From Primula veris (Eukaryota > Streptophyta > Magnoliopsida > Ericales > Primulaceae), in NCBI GenBank assembly GCA_963682055.1, contig OY821747.1:23744126-23808125 (forward strand): DNA of 64,000 nt. Reading direction: 5' to 3'. The notes beneath the pieces were generated by a model, which worked only from the letters and a program-made list of their open reading frames with translations, was not told the DNA's origin and did no database searches. The translations under genes and the position numbers were made by a program. Positions 11,690-21,971 of the stretch are shown piece by piece. How positions within the stretch are numbered: position 1 is the stretch's first letter; every line of letters begins with the position of its first letter.

Positions 11690-12345
11690 CGTTATATTTT
11701 CTTGCATACAGTCGTGTGCAAATAAATGAGGCATCCAGTCGAATGCTCGTACTCTTCATTCGAATATGAAATCATTGCACCCAGTCGTGTGCAAGTGAGG
11801 GGAAGCATCCAGGTGAATGCTTATTGCACTAATTACTACTTAGTCGAAATCCTCGCACCCTGTCGTGTGCAAGTGAGGGGGAGCATCCAGCCGCATGCTC
11901 GTGTACTCTTTTTGTCCTTAGACCAAGGTTTTTTTCCACTGGGTTTTCCTTTGCAAGATTTTTAGCGAGACACGTTCCCATCTTATCTCACTTAAGATTG
12001 CCGAAATTAGGGGGAGTATCATGTTGTATACTTCTTACCACTGTGTACTCTTTTGTCCTTCGACTAGAGTTTTTTCCCACTGGGTTTACTCTAGCAAGGT
12101 TTTCACGAGGCACCTGTTTTGTGGTTGATCCCCTACTACTACCACTGTTGCACTCTTTTTCCTTCGATCAGAGATTTTCCCATTGGGTTTGCTTTGGCAA
12201 GGTTTTGATGAGACATACTATTTTCTGGTTAGTTAATTACATGGAATTTCGGCCTATATCATTCGGCTACACAGTTTCTCCTAGGTACCGGTTTTGTCCC
12301 ACACTGGGTTTTCCGTCCCTAAGGTTTTTATATGTTTAGCACGGC
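11690..12345 (+). repeat. Tandem repeats in the 3' untranslated region of element A
   Basis: Two repeat types lie between pol and the purine tract. The first, built on CGTGTGCAAGTGAGGGGGAGCATCC with GAATGCTCGT, occurs three to four times in 11665-11905. The second, roughly TTTTTCCCACTGGGTTT...GCAAGGTTTT...GAGGCA, occurs four times in 11927-12330 at about 115-135 bp spacing. Element B has one copy of the first and two of the second, so the copy number varies between related elements. Confidence 0.8.
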
Positions 12346-12407
12346 GAATGAACTCGACTCACATCGACAACATGAAGACGAAGAAATCAAGACGTACAAA
12401 GGGGGAG

Positions 12408-12642
12408 TGTTGTAGGATATTATTGGCCATTTTGGATCTTACTCTATTGGGCCTATCTTGGGCTTTTCTAGCATATGTAACCCTACCCTCTATTATATAA
12501 AGAGGGTCAGGGGTCTCTTGATGTATCTCTCTGTACAATCATAATTAATGAATAAACACTTCGTCTGTTATTTCTCATACTTCTATCTATATCTATACAT
12601 ATCTCTATATATATCTATAACGAGCTAATATGTCACACAACA
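12408..12642 (+). repeat. 3' LTR of element A
   Basis: Starts TGTTGTAGGATATT directly after the purine tract AAAGGGGGAG and ends CACACAACA. It contains a TATA-like TATTATATAAAGAGG. Length is 235 bp. It shares general architecture with the element B LTR (TGTTGTA start, TATATAAAGAGG, GAGCTAAT near the end) but little else, so A and B are related but distinct families. Confidence 0.85.
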
Positions 12643-14772
12643 AGATTTTTATTTTTTTATTTTTATTTTGAAATATCACCTTATGCTGCTACTTCAATCA
12701 TATCAAAATTGTTCTTCTAATCACATATTTTAAGTAAGGAATGGTTTTTGTTTGAAATTTTGGATTTTTTTAATATATTTTTTTGAATTTGAAAAGAAAT
12801 TGGTTCAAATCATTAAATTTTACAGTTTTCGAAGCAGTACACTAATTTTTTGACGGAATGAGTATTGTTTTATTTCACTACGATATAAATGAAGTAGCTT
12901 TTTGTAAAAATATCAATTATGTGTAATTTCATTATGGTTTACTTGTGCGTTTTAGCGAAATAGAATGAAGGCGACCGGATCTATTTACGTGTAATTGATA
13001 TTAGCACGTATTTTGTTGAGCTTTATGTAACATTGCATTTGCCAGTTTTATTGAAAATTCATTAAGTATAATTTAAATAATCAATTCAACTGAGCTTGTT
13101 TTGCTTTGGTTTTATATAAACTGAAACCGCAAATCGAACAATTAAGTCAGTCCTTAAATTTTAAACCAAGCCATAACATGTTAGCCATCTGATTGGTTTC
13201 GCTTTTTGGTTGGTTGACTCGATTTGATTAGGTTGGTCGGTTAGGGTCGATTTTTGCTCACCCTCCATGTTACTAAAAAAAAAAATTGAACTTTTAGAAA
13301 ACAAAATTGACATCTATTGTTTGGGTAAATTAATAACTAAAAGATTATAATGTGGCTTGTGATACGCGAATGAAATAATTGATCTATTCAAAATACGTCT
13401 GACATTTAGTCAAAATGGGAGAATGTTGGATTAGAGGATAACTAATCCAAATTTTTGTATGTAGTAGTAAAAAAGTAGGTATATGATAATTATAATTTCA
13501 TTAGTTGGATTAGAGTTTGATCATATTTGGTGTACATAGATTACTATCTTATGAGATGGTAAATGTTTTGAATATGAATATAAGATAATACTCCTATCTT
13601 TTATTTTGTTACAAAGTTTTATCAATCAAAACTAATTGTTTAGTAGCCATTCATTTCCTATATTATAATCCCTTATATTGAATGAAGAATGCAGTAGTCT
13701 ATTAGAAAGTAGCGATGATTAAGTATATAAGATATTGACTAAGTATTTACTAAGTAAGATATTAAGACTAGATAGCAGTGGGTTAGAATACATGACTTTC
13801 GTAACATTGGCCAACCGCTAATAGGGCCGAGATACGAACGATTATAAAGTACCGGGCTTAAGAATCAACCTTCTGAGCTAGGAGCATAGTTAACGGATCC
13901 TGCTAATTATTATTAACTTAAACAAACTAGATCCCGAAGGCGGACTTACTTCCTTAAAAAGGAGGCTAACTAGAAGATGGATATTGCGAAAAACGATGCA
14001 TTTTTCTTAAAAGCTCACGGCCCTGACCAATGGTCGTTCCTAGGCGCAGTAAACCACTTTACTTCACTCTTACCTACTAGTACTAGAGCCTCTCCTGCCG
14101 ATGTCACCACTGGTTCGGGTACTTTCACCAGTACTTTACATGGTCAGTTGATTATGAAACCCCTCTCCCTGTATGTAGTATTAATTTGCTTAAAATGAAT
14201 ATTGAATTTATGCTAATAATAGATAAATGAAGATTTAGAAAGAAAGAAAAAAACAGCATATATCTTGTTTATTTATATATAAATTTAGACAATTTATGGA
14301 CCAAGCACAAACAAGCAATATACTTTGATTTTGACGTAATTGAATTCTCTACTATTTATCAACAACATATCGTGTTTCGTTCGTTAACATGTCATTCATG
14401 TTTGTTCGAATAATTTGGATGACAAAAGTTTGCTCGTACGGATCGCTTAACATGTGTAAACATATAAATTAAAACTTAAGTATCACCTTAAAAAAAAAAA
14501 AAAGGAAAAGACGTATTCGACGTAACTCAAACTCCATTACTGAAGGCCACATGAAAATTTCCTATTTTTCTTTAAAGTCCTCAATTTGTAAACTTATTGT
14601 TCAATTTCTGTCACTTCTCCAAAGACTTAAATTGACAATTGCACCTTCCCCATAATAATCTACCAACTTTATCCTCCATAAATAGATAAACCTTCACACC
14701 AAAACTCTCTCAAGTCTCATCATTCCATAGTAGTACAACTAATTAATTTCACATTGGTTAATTTAAATCTCA
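12643..14772. other. Intergenic region without a recognised gene
   Basis: AT-rich. The stretch near 12740-12850 resembles 38765-38895 (AATGGTT..TTTTTGAAAATTTTG, GATTCAAAT, GTTTTC.AAGCAG), a dispersed repeat. 13180-13260 has GGTTGGTTGACTCG and GGTTGGTCGGTTAGGG, probably a decayed hAT-type MITE. 13790-14190 is less AT-rich and contains a 73-codon frame (13977-14198) that I do not recognise. A TATA-like CATAAATAGATAAA near 14677 lies about 100 bases upstream of the calmodulin-like pseudogene. Confidence 0.5.
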
Positions 14773-15374
14773 ATGTAAAACTTATCACTAGATCTTATTT
14801 TACTTGTTTCTTTTGTGGTGCTTTTCAAAGTTGAGTTTATCTTGTTCCATGCTCTACCCGTGTTGGAGGATTTCGAAAGTTCTTAATAAGATATGATTCT
14901 TTCGTCAAATCGCAACTCGTGATTTTCGATGTTTTCAAGATTGATGGAGCATAAAATAGTCAAGAACGTGAATGCGATATTTCAAGTCATAGCTCATGCT
15001 CAAGTAATCTAAAAATATATGACAATGTTGTTACTAGAGAAGATATAGAAGTAGTGATGGAGAAACTAAGTCTTTTTCGCAACACTCAAGATGAGAACCT
15101 AAACGAGAGTTTTTGTTCAGATGAAATATCGAATTTGTTCGAGGAAGTGGATCCAAGTTTTGAAGAATTGAAGGGTGCTTTTGATGTTTTTGATGAAAAT
15201 AAAGATGGTCTTATTGATGTAAAGGAGTTGCATAGAGTTTTTTTTTGTATTTTGGGAATGAAAGAGGGGTTCGAGATGGAGAGTTGTAAGATGATGATCG
15301 AAGTTTTCGATGAAAATAGAGACGATAGGATAGATTTTAGCGAATTCGTGAAAGTTATCGAGAGCAAGTCTTGA
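14773..15374 (+). pseudogene. Broken calmodulin-like (CML, EF-hand) gene
   Basis: 15057-15374 is open and encodes two EF-hands: DENKDGLIDVKE and DENRDDRIDFSE. The second has Asp instead of the usual Gly at loop position 6. The same family normally carries an N-terminal hydrophobic segment, and that segment is present upstream: from ATG 14773 the frame reads SLDLILLVSFVVLFKVEFIL then HALPVLEDF, and FRKFLIRYDSF follows in another frame. The lesions are TAA at codon 2 (14776-14778, if this ATG is right), a one-base deletion near 14870-14876, and TAA at 14952-14954. After that TREDIEVVMEKLSLF runs in frame into the EF-hands. The downstream 106-codon frame could still make a two-EF-hand protein, or the indels could be assembly errors. 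The gene is intronless, as many CMLs are. Resembles the CML45/46 type; a calcium-sensor role is inferred from the family. Confidence 0.75.
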
Positions 15375-16820
15375 TCAGTTGTTTTAGTATGGAGAAAAGA
15401 TATGAATAAACACATCTATAATATCTTCATTCCTTTTTAATGTTCTTGAGTCTTGACATTAGCCTCGTTATTTGTTGATGGATTTATTTTACCATTTTTA
15501 TCACTTACTATGAAGTATTCATTTTGCCAGTATAAAACATACTCAGTAAAAGAAGTTACAGTAGATTTATTTTATGCATTTACATTGCTAACAAGCTGTT
15601 TATAATCATAGCAGTTCCGAATAATAATTAAATTTACATATGATCCGATGACAGAAAGAGCTCGCTGCAATCAAAACGGCCAAATTTCACGGGATGTAAA
15701 AAAAAACGTGTCACTTAATAATGAGAACCATCAAATAATCATATCTTTCTTAACAGATAATTGTAAGGATTAACATCGATCTTTTACAACTTTTACCCTA
15801 GATGAAACTTTCAAGATTAGTTACGAGGTAGAGTCAAGACTTGAGCTCAATAGTATGCGAGTGCGACATCCCCCTTATTTTAAGAAAAATGAGATTAATA
15901 TTTACTCTATTTACCATTCATATTAGTTTAAATCATGCTCTCACAACATTTTCACATCACTTAACCCAAAATAAAATTATACATGACTTTCTGCCTAAAC
16001 CAATATGGTTTCGACACCGGTTAGATGCAAAGTGACTATCCAAATCTCAACTTCATCGTGTTATTACAGACCTTAGTGCTCAATAAAGTATTACGTAAGT
16101 CAATTGACCGTCAACTTTTATGCATAAAAGGTAAGATATACCTTTTGTTTTGGTGTCTCTCGACTTTTAAAAATAACCCACCTACTTGTCGAATGGGATA
16201 ATAAATCATATTTTTCGTCTTTTTCTGATCGTTATTTTTTTTTGGGTCGAAAATATTAAAATTTATTTTCCTAAAAATTCTGACCAAAACCTCGTTGTTT
16301 TGTGTAATTTTTTTATTGCCCCTCAATTGGCTGTATCCTGGAGTCCCCTTAGAATTTGTCTACCAATGGGCTGCCTCGATTAAATTTAAACAGATATTTT
16401 GAAGCTAAGGGGTGTGTTTCGCTTTACCAACATCATGTAATACATATCGTTCTCTACAAGTTTTCTCGTAAAAAAAACAGTCAATTCTCGGAATACCTTA
16501 TGTGACTTGTTAGTCACGTGGACTATTACTGTATTAATTAAAACAGTAAATATCAATTAGAAGTTTATATAAACTATGGGAGGTAGTTAAATATATACAC
16601 AGAGTTCATGGGAAATAATTTTATCGCTACATACGGTAGAAACTCTATAAAATAATAAACTTGGAACCACCAAAATTTATTAATTAATCGATAAATTAAT
16701 AATTATTAATTTATATATTAATTAATATTTTATTAATTTATAGTAAAATATTTAGTTTACAAACACCTTTCAAGCTTCCACTTAATTATTGTACAATTAA
16801 CCTTAGTAAAATAAAGAGTT

Positions 16821-16910
16821 TCAATGCATGTATATCAAATAAGTAGGAGTTATGAATAGTTCCAATACATGTATATCAAATGCATAGTTACAATGCATGT
16901 ATATCAAATG
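16821..16910. repeat. Short tandem repeat, three copies of CAATGCATGTATATCAAAT
   Basis: The phrase occurs near 16821 (CAATGCATGTATATCAAAT), 16862 (CAATACATGTATATCAAAT) and 16890 (CAATGCATGTATATCAAAT), with unrelated short spacers. Confidence 0.8.
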
Positions 16911-17580
16911 AAGGGCCCAATTTGAAAAAAAACTTCAGTCTTCCACGTTATAGTAGGCTATATATATAAGGAATTATTAATTTATATTTTATACCGATTT
17001 AAATACATTATAAAAAATGTAGTATGTTATAATTTTAACAATTATTAATTTAGCACTATCCCGAGTCGGCAATTTATCGGCTCTATTTAATAAGTTGATA
17101 CACATATTAATATTGCTGAAGAACCGGGAGCATTGCGAAAGGTAAAGTATTTACATTTTACGCTTAAATAGAGATATATTGTTATATTTTGATGCTTTTT
17201 ATTTACTTTGATCATTATCTATTTAATTATACTAGGTGAGAATTGAAATTCTTTATCTGGGTTTTGATGATTGTATGTATTTAAGATTTATGATAGGATT
17301 GATTTTGGCTATTACTTTTGGGTTTTTTAAATTTATGCACTTCAACTGTTTGATGAAATTCCCTTAGAATTCAATTACTTCATTGTCAAATAAACTTGTT
17401 TGGTTGCAACTTTTAAGCTCAGGTAGTATTTTTTTTGTTAAAAAATTTGGTTGTTTAGCTAATATACTGATTTTTTTTTCAGTGTTTTAAGAAGCGAAAT
17501 CTTAACTAAAGCGTGTTTGTAAGAGCTAGGTTAAAAGAGTTAAAAGAGTAAGCTTTTAACGGCCTAAAAAGTGGAAAAGT

Positions 17581-17666
17581 GAGCTTTTTAAGCTTCTGTT
17601 AAGTTTTTTTTAAGCTTTGAGTTGAGCTTTTTAAGCTTCTTTTAAACTTTTCTTAAGCTTTGAGTC
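17581..17666. repeat. Two tandem copies of a 43-bp AAGCTTTT-rich unit
   Basis: Unit 1 (17581-17623) and unit 2 (17624-17666) both begin GAGCTTTTTAAGCTTCT and end TAAGCTTTGAGT. Together with the TTTTAAGC motif this resembles the interior of the MITE-like family seen around the expansin gene. Confidence 0.75.
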
Positions 17667-18402
17667 GAGCTTGTGCTTTTTAAAACAGTGTTTTTTTATG
17701 AACCCTGTTTTTTCTAGTACTAGGCTAAACAGAAAAAAATCTAACCTTTTTTTGGTAATGTATATGTTTTCGTAACTTTTTTTATGCGGTTGGAGATTTA
17801 TAAATATTCATGAATTTTTTCGTGAAAATTGATAATGAGCTGAGCCTACCTTTCTCTGCCTGAAAAGCTCGAAGTTTTTTTTTTTAATATTCTGCCCTTT
17901 GAAGAAAATGGAAACTTATCCAGTAATAGTTCATAGTTGTATTATAAAAGTTGAATCTTTCCCTTGGTGTTTATTGGGGTGCAAATGAAAAAGATATTTC
18001 AATCGTGTGTTGGCTTATCTACCAATAAGTCTTTGAAACAAATCGTTATGTATCCTAACTGCTAAAAGAATTTGTTTTGTTATTCCTTCTCTTTATCCGT
18101 TTTTCGAACTTGGCATAAAAAATGCTGATTGAAATGTGATGTTAATTGTTACCTAACGAGGAATTACATGGAATTTTGAAATTTTACAACTGTATCATCT
18201 AAAACTGAATACTCTCTTTTAAGATTTAACAACTTTGTCAACGTCAATTGTGATGTTAATTGTTAATGAATCACCTAAGGAGGGTTCTTTTTGTCAATGT
18301 CAGAGTAGCGATTTCGGGTGATTCTTAACAAGAATGAGATGACATATTCTGATTCACCTGAGGTCTGGATTGAAAGGAACTTTTGAGTTCTTGTGATCAA
18401 TA

Positions 18403-20271
18403 ATGAATTTATCAGAAGTTAGAAAAGTTGGACTACCATTGATCAATCTTGTTAAATTGAAGAAAGTTCCCATTTTTAAACAACTATTGTTGGAAGAGCA
18501 GCTGCTTCGTAGATCTACAGATAATTGGTGTATTATTAATGACGGGACAGATTCTCCAAACATCGTCATGGGTCTGTCCGGGTAAATTGGTTATACTGTT
18601 AAGTTTCATAACCTTTTGTAGTTATATAATTACAGGGTAAATGACGTATCATCAGGTTCAAATTTATCTGCAGAAACCTACAAAAATAGTAATTAGTAAA
18701 CTTGTATTTATTTCAGGACGATCTTAGTTGACTTAGGGTACCAAATTGGAAGTAAATCATATATTGGGAGTCATATATGTATGAAATATGGAAAGGAATT
18801 AATAAACTATTATAATATCATATTTCGTACTCTATCCTATCACATTTTCATATTTTAATCACTAATCCATAGGTTATATTTCTAATTTAGTCCACCATAT
18901 TTTGTTGTTTCCTATGTAGTGTACTAAATTCGTTGAGAAATGTAACGTTGATATACTATTTATAATATACAGAACTGTAAAGTCTCCTGTAAAGACATGT
19001 TCTTTATGTCCCATAATAAAACTCGGGTTACCTTTATTGTAGGAAGCCTTCTGAACTTCTTGAACTCGCTTCTGTGAGACGTGATAAAGTTCCTGTCATA
19101 AAAAGGTTTACTGGTGGAGGCACTGTTATTGTTGATATCAATACAATATTTGTCACTCTTATATGCAATAGAGACGATGTACCGAATGTGCAACCTTATC
19201 CACGTTCGATTATGTCTTGGAGTGGTCTGCTATATGACGAAGTTTTCAAAGGAATCAGTGATTTTCAACTCTGTGAGAATGGTACTAAGATAACGGAAGC
19301 TTAATTTTTAAAACATTACAGATTTTTTTTACTAAAGGAAGACTTAAACTCCCATTTAGTCATAACTAGAAACTTGATGTTGGGCATACATTTTGATAAA
19401 CTATTTCTGATATGCATATTGAAAAGTACTCAATACCACTAAGTGGCAATGAGAAGTTATCACTCACACTTACTGAAACTTAATGGGAATTACCTTAAAT
19501 TTTTATATAGTAGTGTTCTGTTTTTGGCTTTTTGCAGAAGAGGGTTTTAAACTTTTAATTCATGATCATCTTACCAATTTTTTGTGCAGATTATGTCTTT
19601 GGTAATCGGAAGTTTGGTGGCAACGCTCAGTCTATTATTAGAAAACGATGGATTCACCACACATCATTTTTGTGGGATTTTGAACCCAACAACATGGCTT
19701 ACTTGAAGCTTCCTACTAGAACTCCAGAATACAGATCTGTATGTATATTTTTTCTTTTCGAAATTATCACCTGACACTTATTTTACTCCTATACTGCTAT
19801 ACATTTTGTCTTAAACAATGTGATTTATAAATTCAAAATTTGTAAAGGTTTTCTTGAGCTTACATTTTACAGAAACTTCAGTTGTTTGGTTGCGGCTTTT
19901 CTCCATTGGAGAAAAAGCTAGATAAATCTATCTTTAAACTTCTGGTTTTCTTGTCAAAAACAGCAAACTAGTTGGTTTTATAAGCTGAACAACCAAATGA
20001 TATCCAAATAAAATCTATGAAGAGCTCATAAGCTCTACCGAAATAAGCTCCTAATTTTTGAACTTAACATCCACAGGCAAGGAGCCACGTAGAATTTATA
20101 TGTCGAATGAAGGACTATATTTCAAGGCCAACATTTATTGGTAAAACAATCGAAGCAATCGGCAGCCAATTTTTAGTGAAACCTGTTGATTTTGATATTA
20201 ATAATGCTACAAAAGATGGAGATTTTGTTCACTCGACTAGGCTATTATTGGATCAGGATCTTGAGCAATAG
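18403..20271 (+). CDS. LPLA: Lipoate-protein ligase A-type enzyme (BPL/LPL family), four exons
   Basis: Exons by frame and GT/AG sites: 18403-18581, 19043-19281, 19590-19738, 20077-20271, joining to 762 bases (253 residues plus TAG). The product has the lipoate/biotin ligase fold signatures: RFTGGGTVIVD (residues 81-91; Arg and the GGG loop that binds lipoyl-AMP) and FGNRKFGGNAQS with the presumed catalytic Lys147. Conserved blocks DNWCIINDGT and WIHHTSFLWDF are also present. In the family this activates lipoate or octanoate as the adenylate and attaches it to lysines of 2-oxoacid dehydrogenase E2 subunits and glycine cleavage H-protein, in plants in mitochondria. No clear presequence is visible from this ATG, so an upstream spliced start or a short cryptic signal is possible. 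All splice junctions keep frame and no lesion is seen, so it is probably functional. Length fits the plant family. Confidence 0.85.
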
Positions 20272-20994
20272 CAAACACCTGGTTTGGCTTTTTCATTCTT
20301 GAGAATTTTTTTCCCATAGTGACTACTTATTCTCAATTCTTGGAAGTGAATTTTGTAACCTGCTTAGTGATTCACAAGCTCTTGATTTTCATATTTACAT
20401 AAAGATTGTTAGATGAACCCTTAAACTGGATCATGTTCCATTGTACAACTACACATCTTATGAATAAAATAACAAATTTGATTAATTTATATGATTGTGT
20501 CTGGGACTTAACATGGCTTATTGTTAAATGTTTTGCCTATTGAATTGAGCTGAATTTAATTTGGTTTGTTTGTATAATTTTTAAGCAATAATGCCAAAAG
20601 ATGACTGGTAACGGAAAATAAATTGTAAATTGTATGAACAGTAGTTAAGGAGATGGATTCTGACTGTTCCTTAACCACCTGACATGATTGGCACTCTCCA
20701 TGTGTATGTACATGTAGTTGATTGTACATCATACGGTCATACCACCCAAACAAAGTTGGTAAAAGAGCAAATGTTAGCTACTTAAAGAGCAAATGTTTGC
20801 TACTTAAAGAGCAAATGCTTGGATGCAACTTTTAAGCATATTATCTAAGCTTCTTTAAGGTCTAGTAGAAGTTGGGTTAACTTTTCCCTTTTCAGCCAGA
20901 AAACATAAGAAAAAGTATCAGTGTTAGAATTGGGACTTTTAAACAAAAAATTATTCTTTTAGTTAATAATTTTGACCAGACAATCCCTTAGTGA
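20272..20994. other. 3' flank of the lipoate ligase gene and repeat fragments
   Basis: Presumed 3' untranslated sequence, then a short tandem phrase (TACTTAAAGAGCAAATG, two to three times near 20780-20815) and a MITE-like stretch from about 20812 (TGGATGCAACTTTTAAGC) containing AAGCTTCTTTAAGG. No gene seen. Confidence 0.5.
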
Positions 20995-21293
20995 TAATAG
21001 AATCCATATTCTTTTACCATTAAAAGGCCTCGTAATGGTAAGGATGGATATCTCTTTATAAACCACAGACTCGATTATTATCTAGACGATGTGGGATATA
21101 CTCTAACACTCCCCCTCGCTCGTTGTCCGACATTAATGGGTGGAGGTGAGCCCAACATCACTAGGCCCACTCTTATACCATATTAAAATCCATATTCTTT
21201 TACCATTAAAAGGCTCGTAATGGTAAGGATGGATATCTCTTTATAAACCACAGGCTCGATTATTATCTAGACGATGTGGGATATACTCTAACA
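20995..21293 (-). mobile_element. TRIM (terminal-repeat retrotransposon in miniature), complete
   Basis: Two direct repeats of 113-114 bp (20995-21108 and 21181-21293) flank a 72-bp interior. On the minus strand the LTR starts TGTTAGAGTATATCCCACAT. The interior begins TGGTATAAGAG, a variant of the initiator-Met tRNA primer site TGGTATCAGAG, and ends with the purine tract GCGAGGGGGAG next to the 3' LTR. A 5-bp target duplication AGTGA is present at 20990-20994 and 21294-21298. There is no coding capacity. LTRs differ at a few positions and by one base in length, so insertion is fairly recent. Confidence 0.9.
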
Positions 21294-21971
21294 AGTGAGT
21301 TCAGCCAGGGTATCAAATAAGGTTGAGAATGATCTCAGAGACAATTACACAGTGAATAGACATTAGTGTCTTAGTCTAGTACCAGACTCTCATGGTATGT
21401 CCCATATAAGATTTACCTAATCCATGTTAATATTTATTGTTCTTGGATATTTTGGTTTCCTTTCAACTCTTTCATGTTATCTTGTCTAACTTTACTCAAA
21501 GTGCTTCTGTCATTTCTTGTGATGTTTTTTGTTTTAACTTCTAACCAATCTATAGATTTGTACCTTACAGTACAAAATAATATATAGAAGAAAACGGAGC
21601 AAACCTAAAAGGAGAGAAGATCATATGACAAATAGCAAGCATTGAAATTTCAATAAAACTTACATAGCCATACAAACAAATAAACCTTTATTCTGCTCGC
21701 GGTAGCTTTCAGCTGCAGAGCTTAACTAAGTTCGATACAATCACCCAACAAACACAATTAGTATAGCTTTATGTTTCTTACTCACTAGTTTGGAGAAAAT
21801 CGTCACCCCTCTCTAGTTATCCTTAATTAAGATTTAGAGAAACTCTCTTTATCTATATAGTAGTCATGTATTCCATGAACTAAACAATGCCGCAAAGGCA
21901 TATTGAAAAATCTTGAAAAGGGTCATTTTAAAAATTTACCCTCGCTTGATAAACAAATAACCCAATAATTA
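21294..21971. other. Region between the TRIM and the expansin stop codon
   Basis: Starts with the AGTGA target duplication. The rest is unique-looking AT-rich sequence that should include the expansin 3' untranslated region (minus strand). Nothing else recognised. Confidence 0.5.

Larger units (their letters stand above)
4100..11690 (+). pseudogene. pol remnant of element A (interrupted)
   Basis: Decayed protease-integrase-RT-RNase H region, in the pieces 4100-6600 and 10884-11690. Landmarks shared with element B include GGGGTAGTTGATT (protease start, near 4143), the GTTAGGGGGAGA stretch near 5436, the AAAGGACGCTGCCGTCGGCC region near 5706, the RT stretch TTCGAGATGAAGGATCTTGG near 6575, and after the insertion ATCGAGTCCCGTAAAGATTGAA and CACCCAGAAGGTGTT. 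No frame stays open beyond short runs. Confidence 0.75.
2372..12642 (+). mobile_element. Degenerate Copia-type LTR retrotransposon A, interrupted by a nested LTR compound
   Basis: Two related LTRs (2372-2588 and 12408-12642) bound a body that aligns along its whole length with the better preserved element B at 56639-62903: leader (ATGAATCTTCC near 2758), gag, protease, integrase, RT and RNase H in Copia order. The frames are riddled with stops and indels, so it is long dead. The body is split at 6600/10879 by an insertion with GACAT target duplication. A purine tract AAAGGGGGAG (12398-12407) precedes the 3' LTR. I found no clear target duplication at the outer ends: GATT-type sequence follows the 3' LTR, and the 5' LTR start is diverged. 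Confidence 0.85.
15375..18402. other. Intergenic region, repeats only
   Basis: No gene recognised. 16630-16760 is extremely AT-rich with palindromic ATTAATTAAT blocks and may be a MITE together with the stretch up to about 17100 (GAGTCGGCAATTTATCGGC). A MITE-like terminus CTTGTTTGGTTGCAACTTTT occurs near 17395. A possible untranslated exon of the lipoate ligase gene ends at GCGAAAG|GTAAAGT near 17140; an acceptor-like TTGTCAATGTCAG ends near 18302. Both are guesses. Confidence 0.4.

Noticed and set aside
13977..14198. 73-codon frame with unusual less AT-rich composition
   Set aside because: No recognised family, no splice logic and no second supporting signal; kept only as a note in the intergenic entry.
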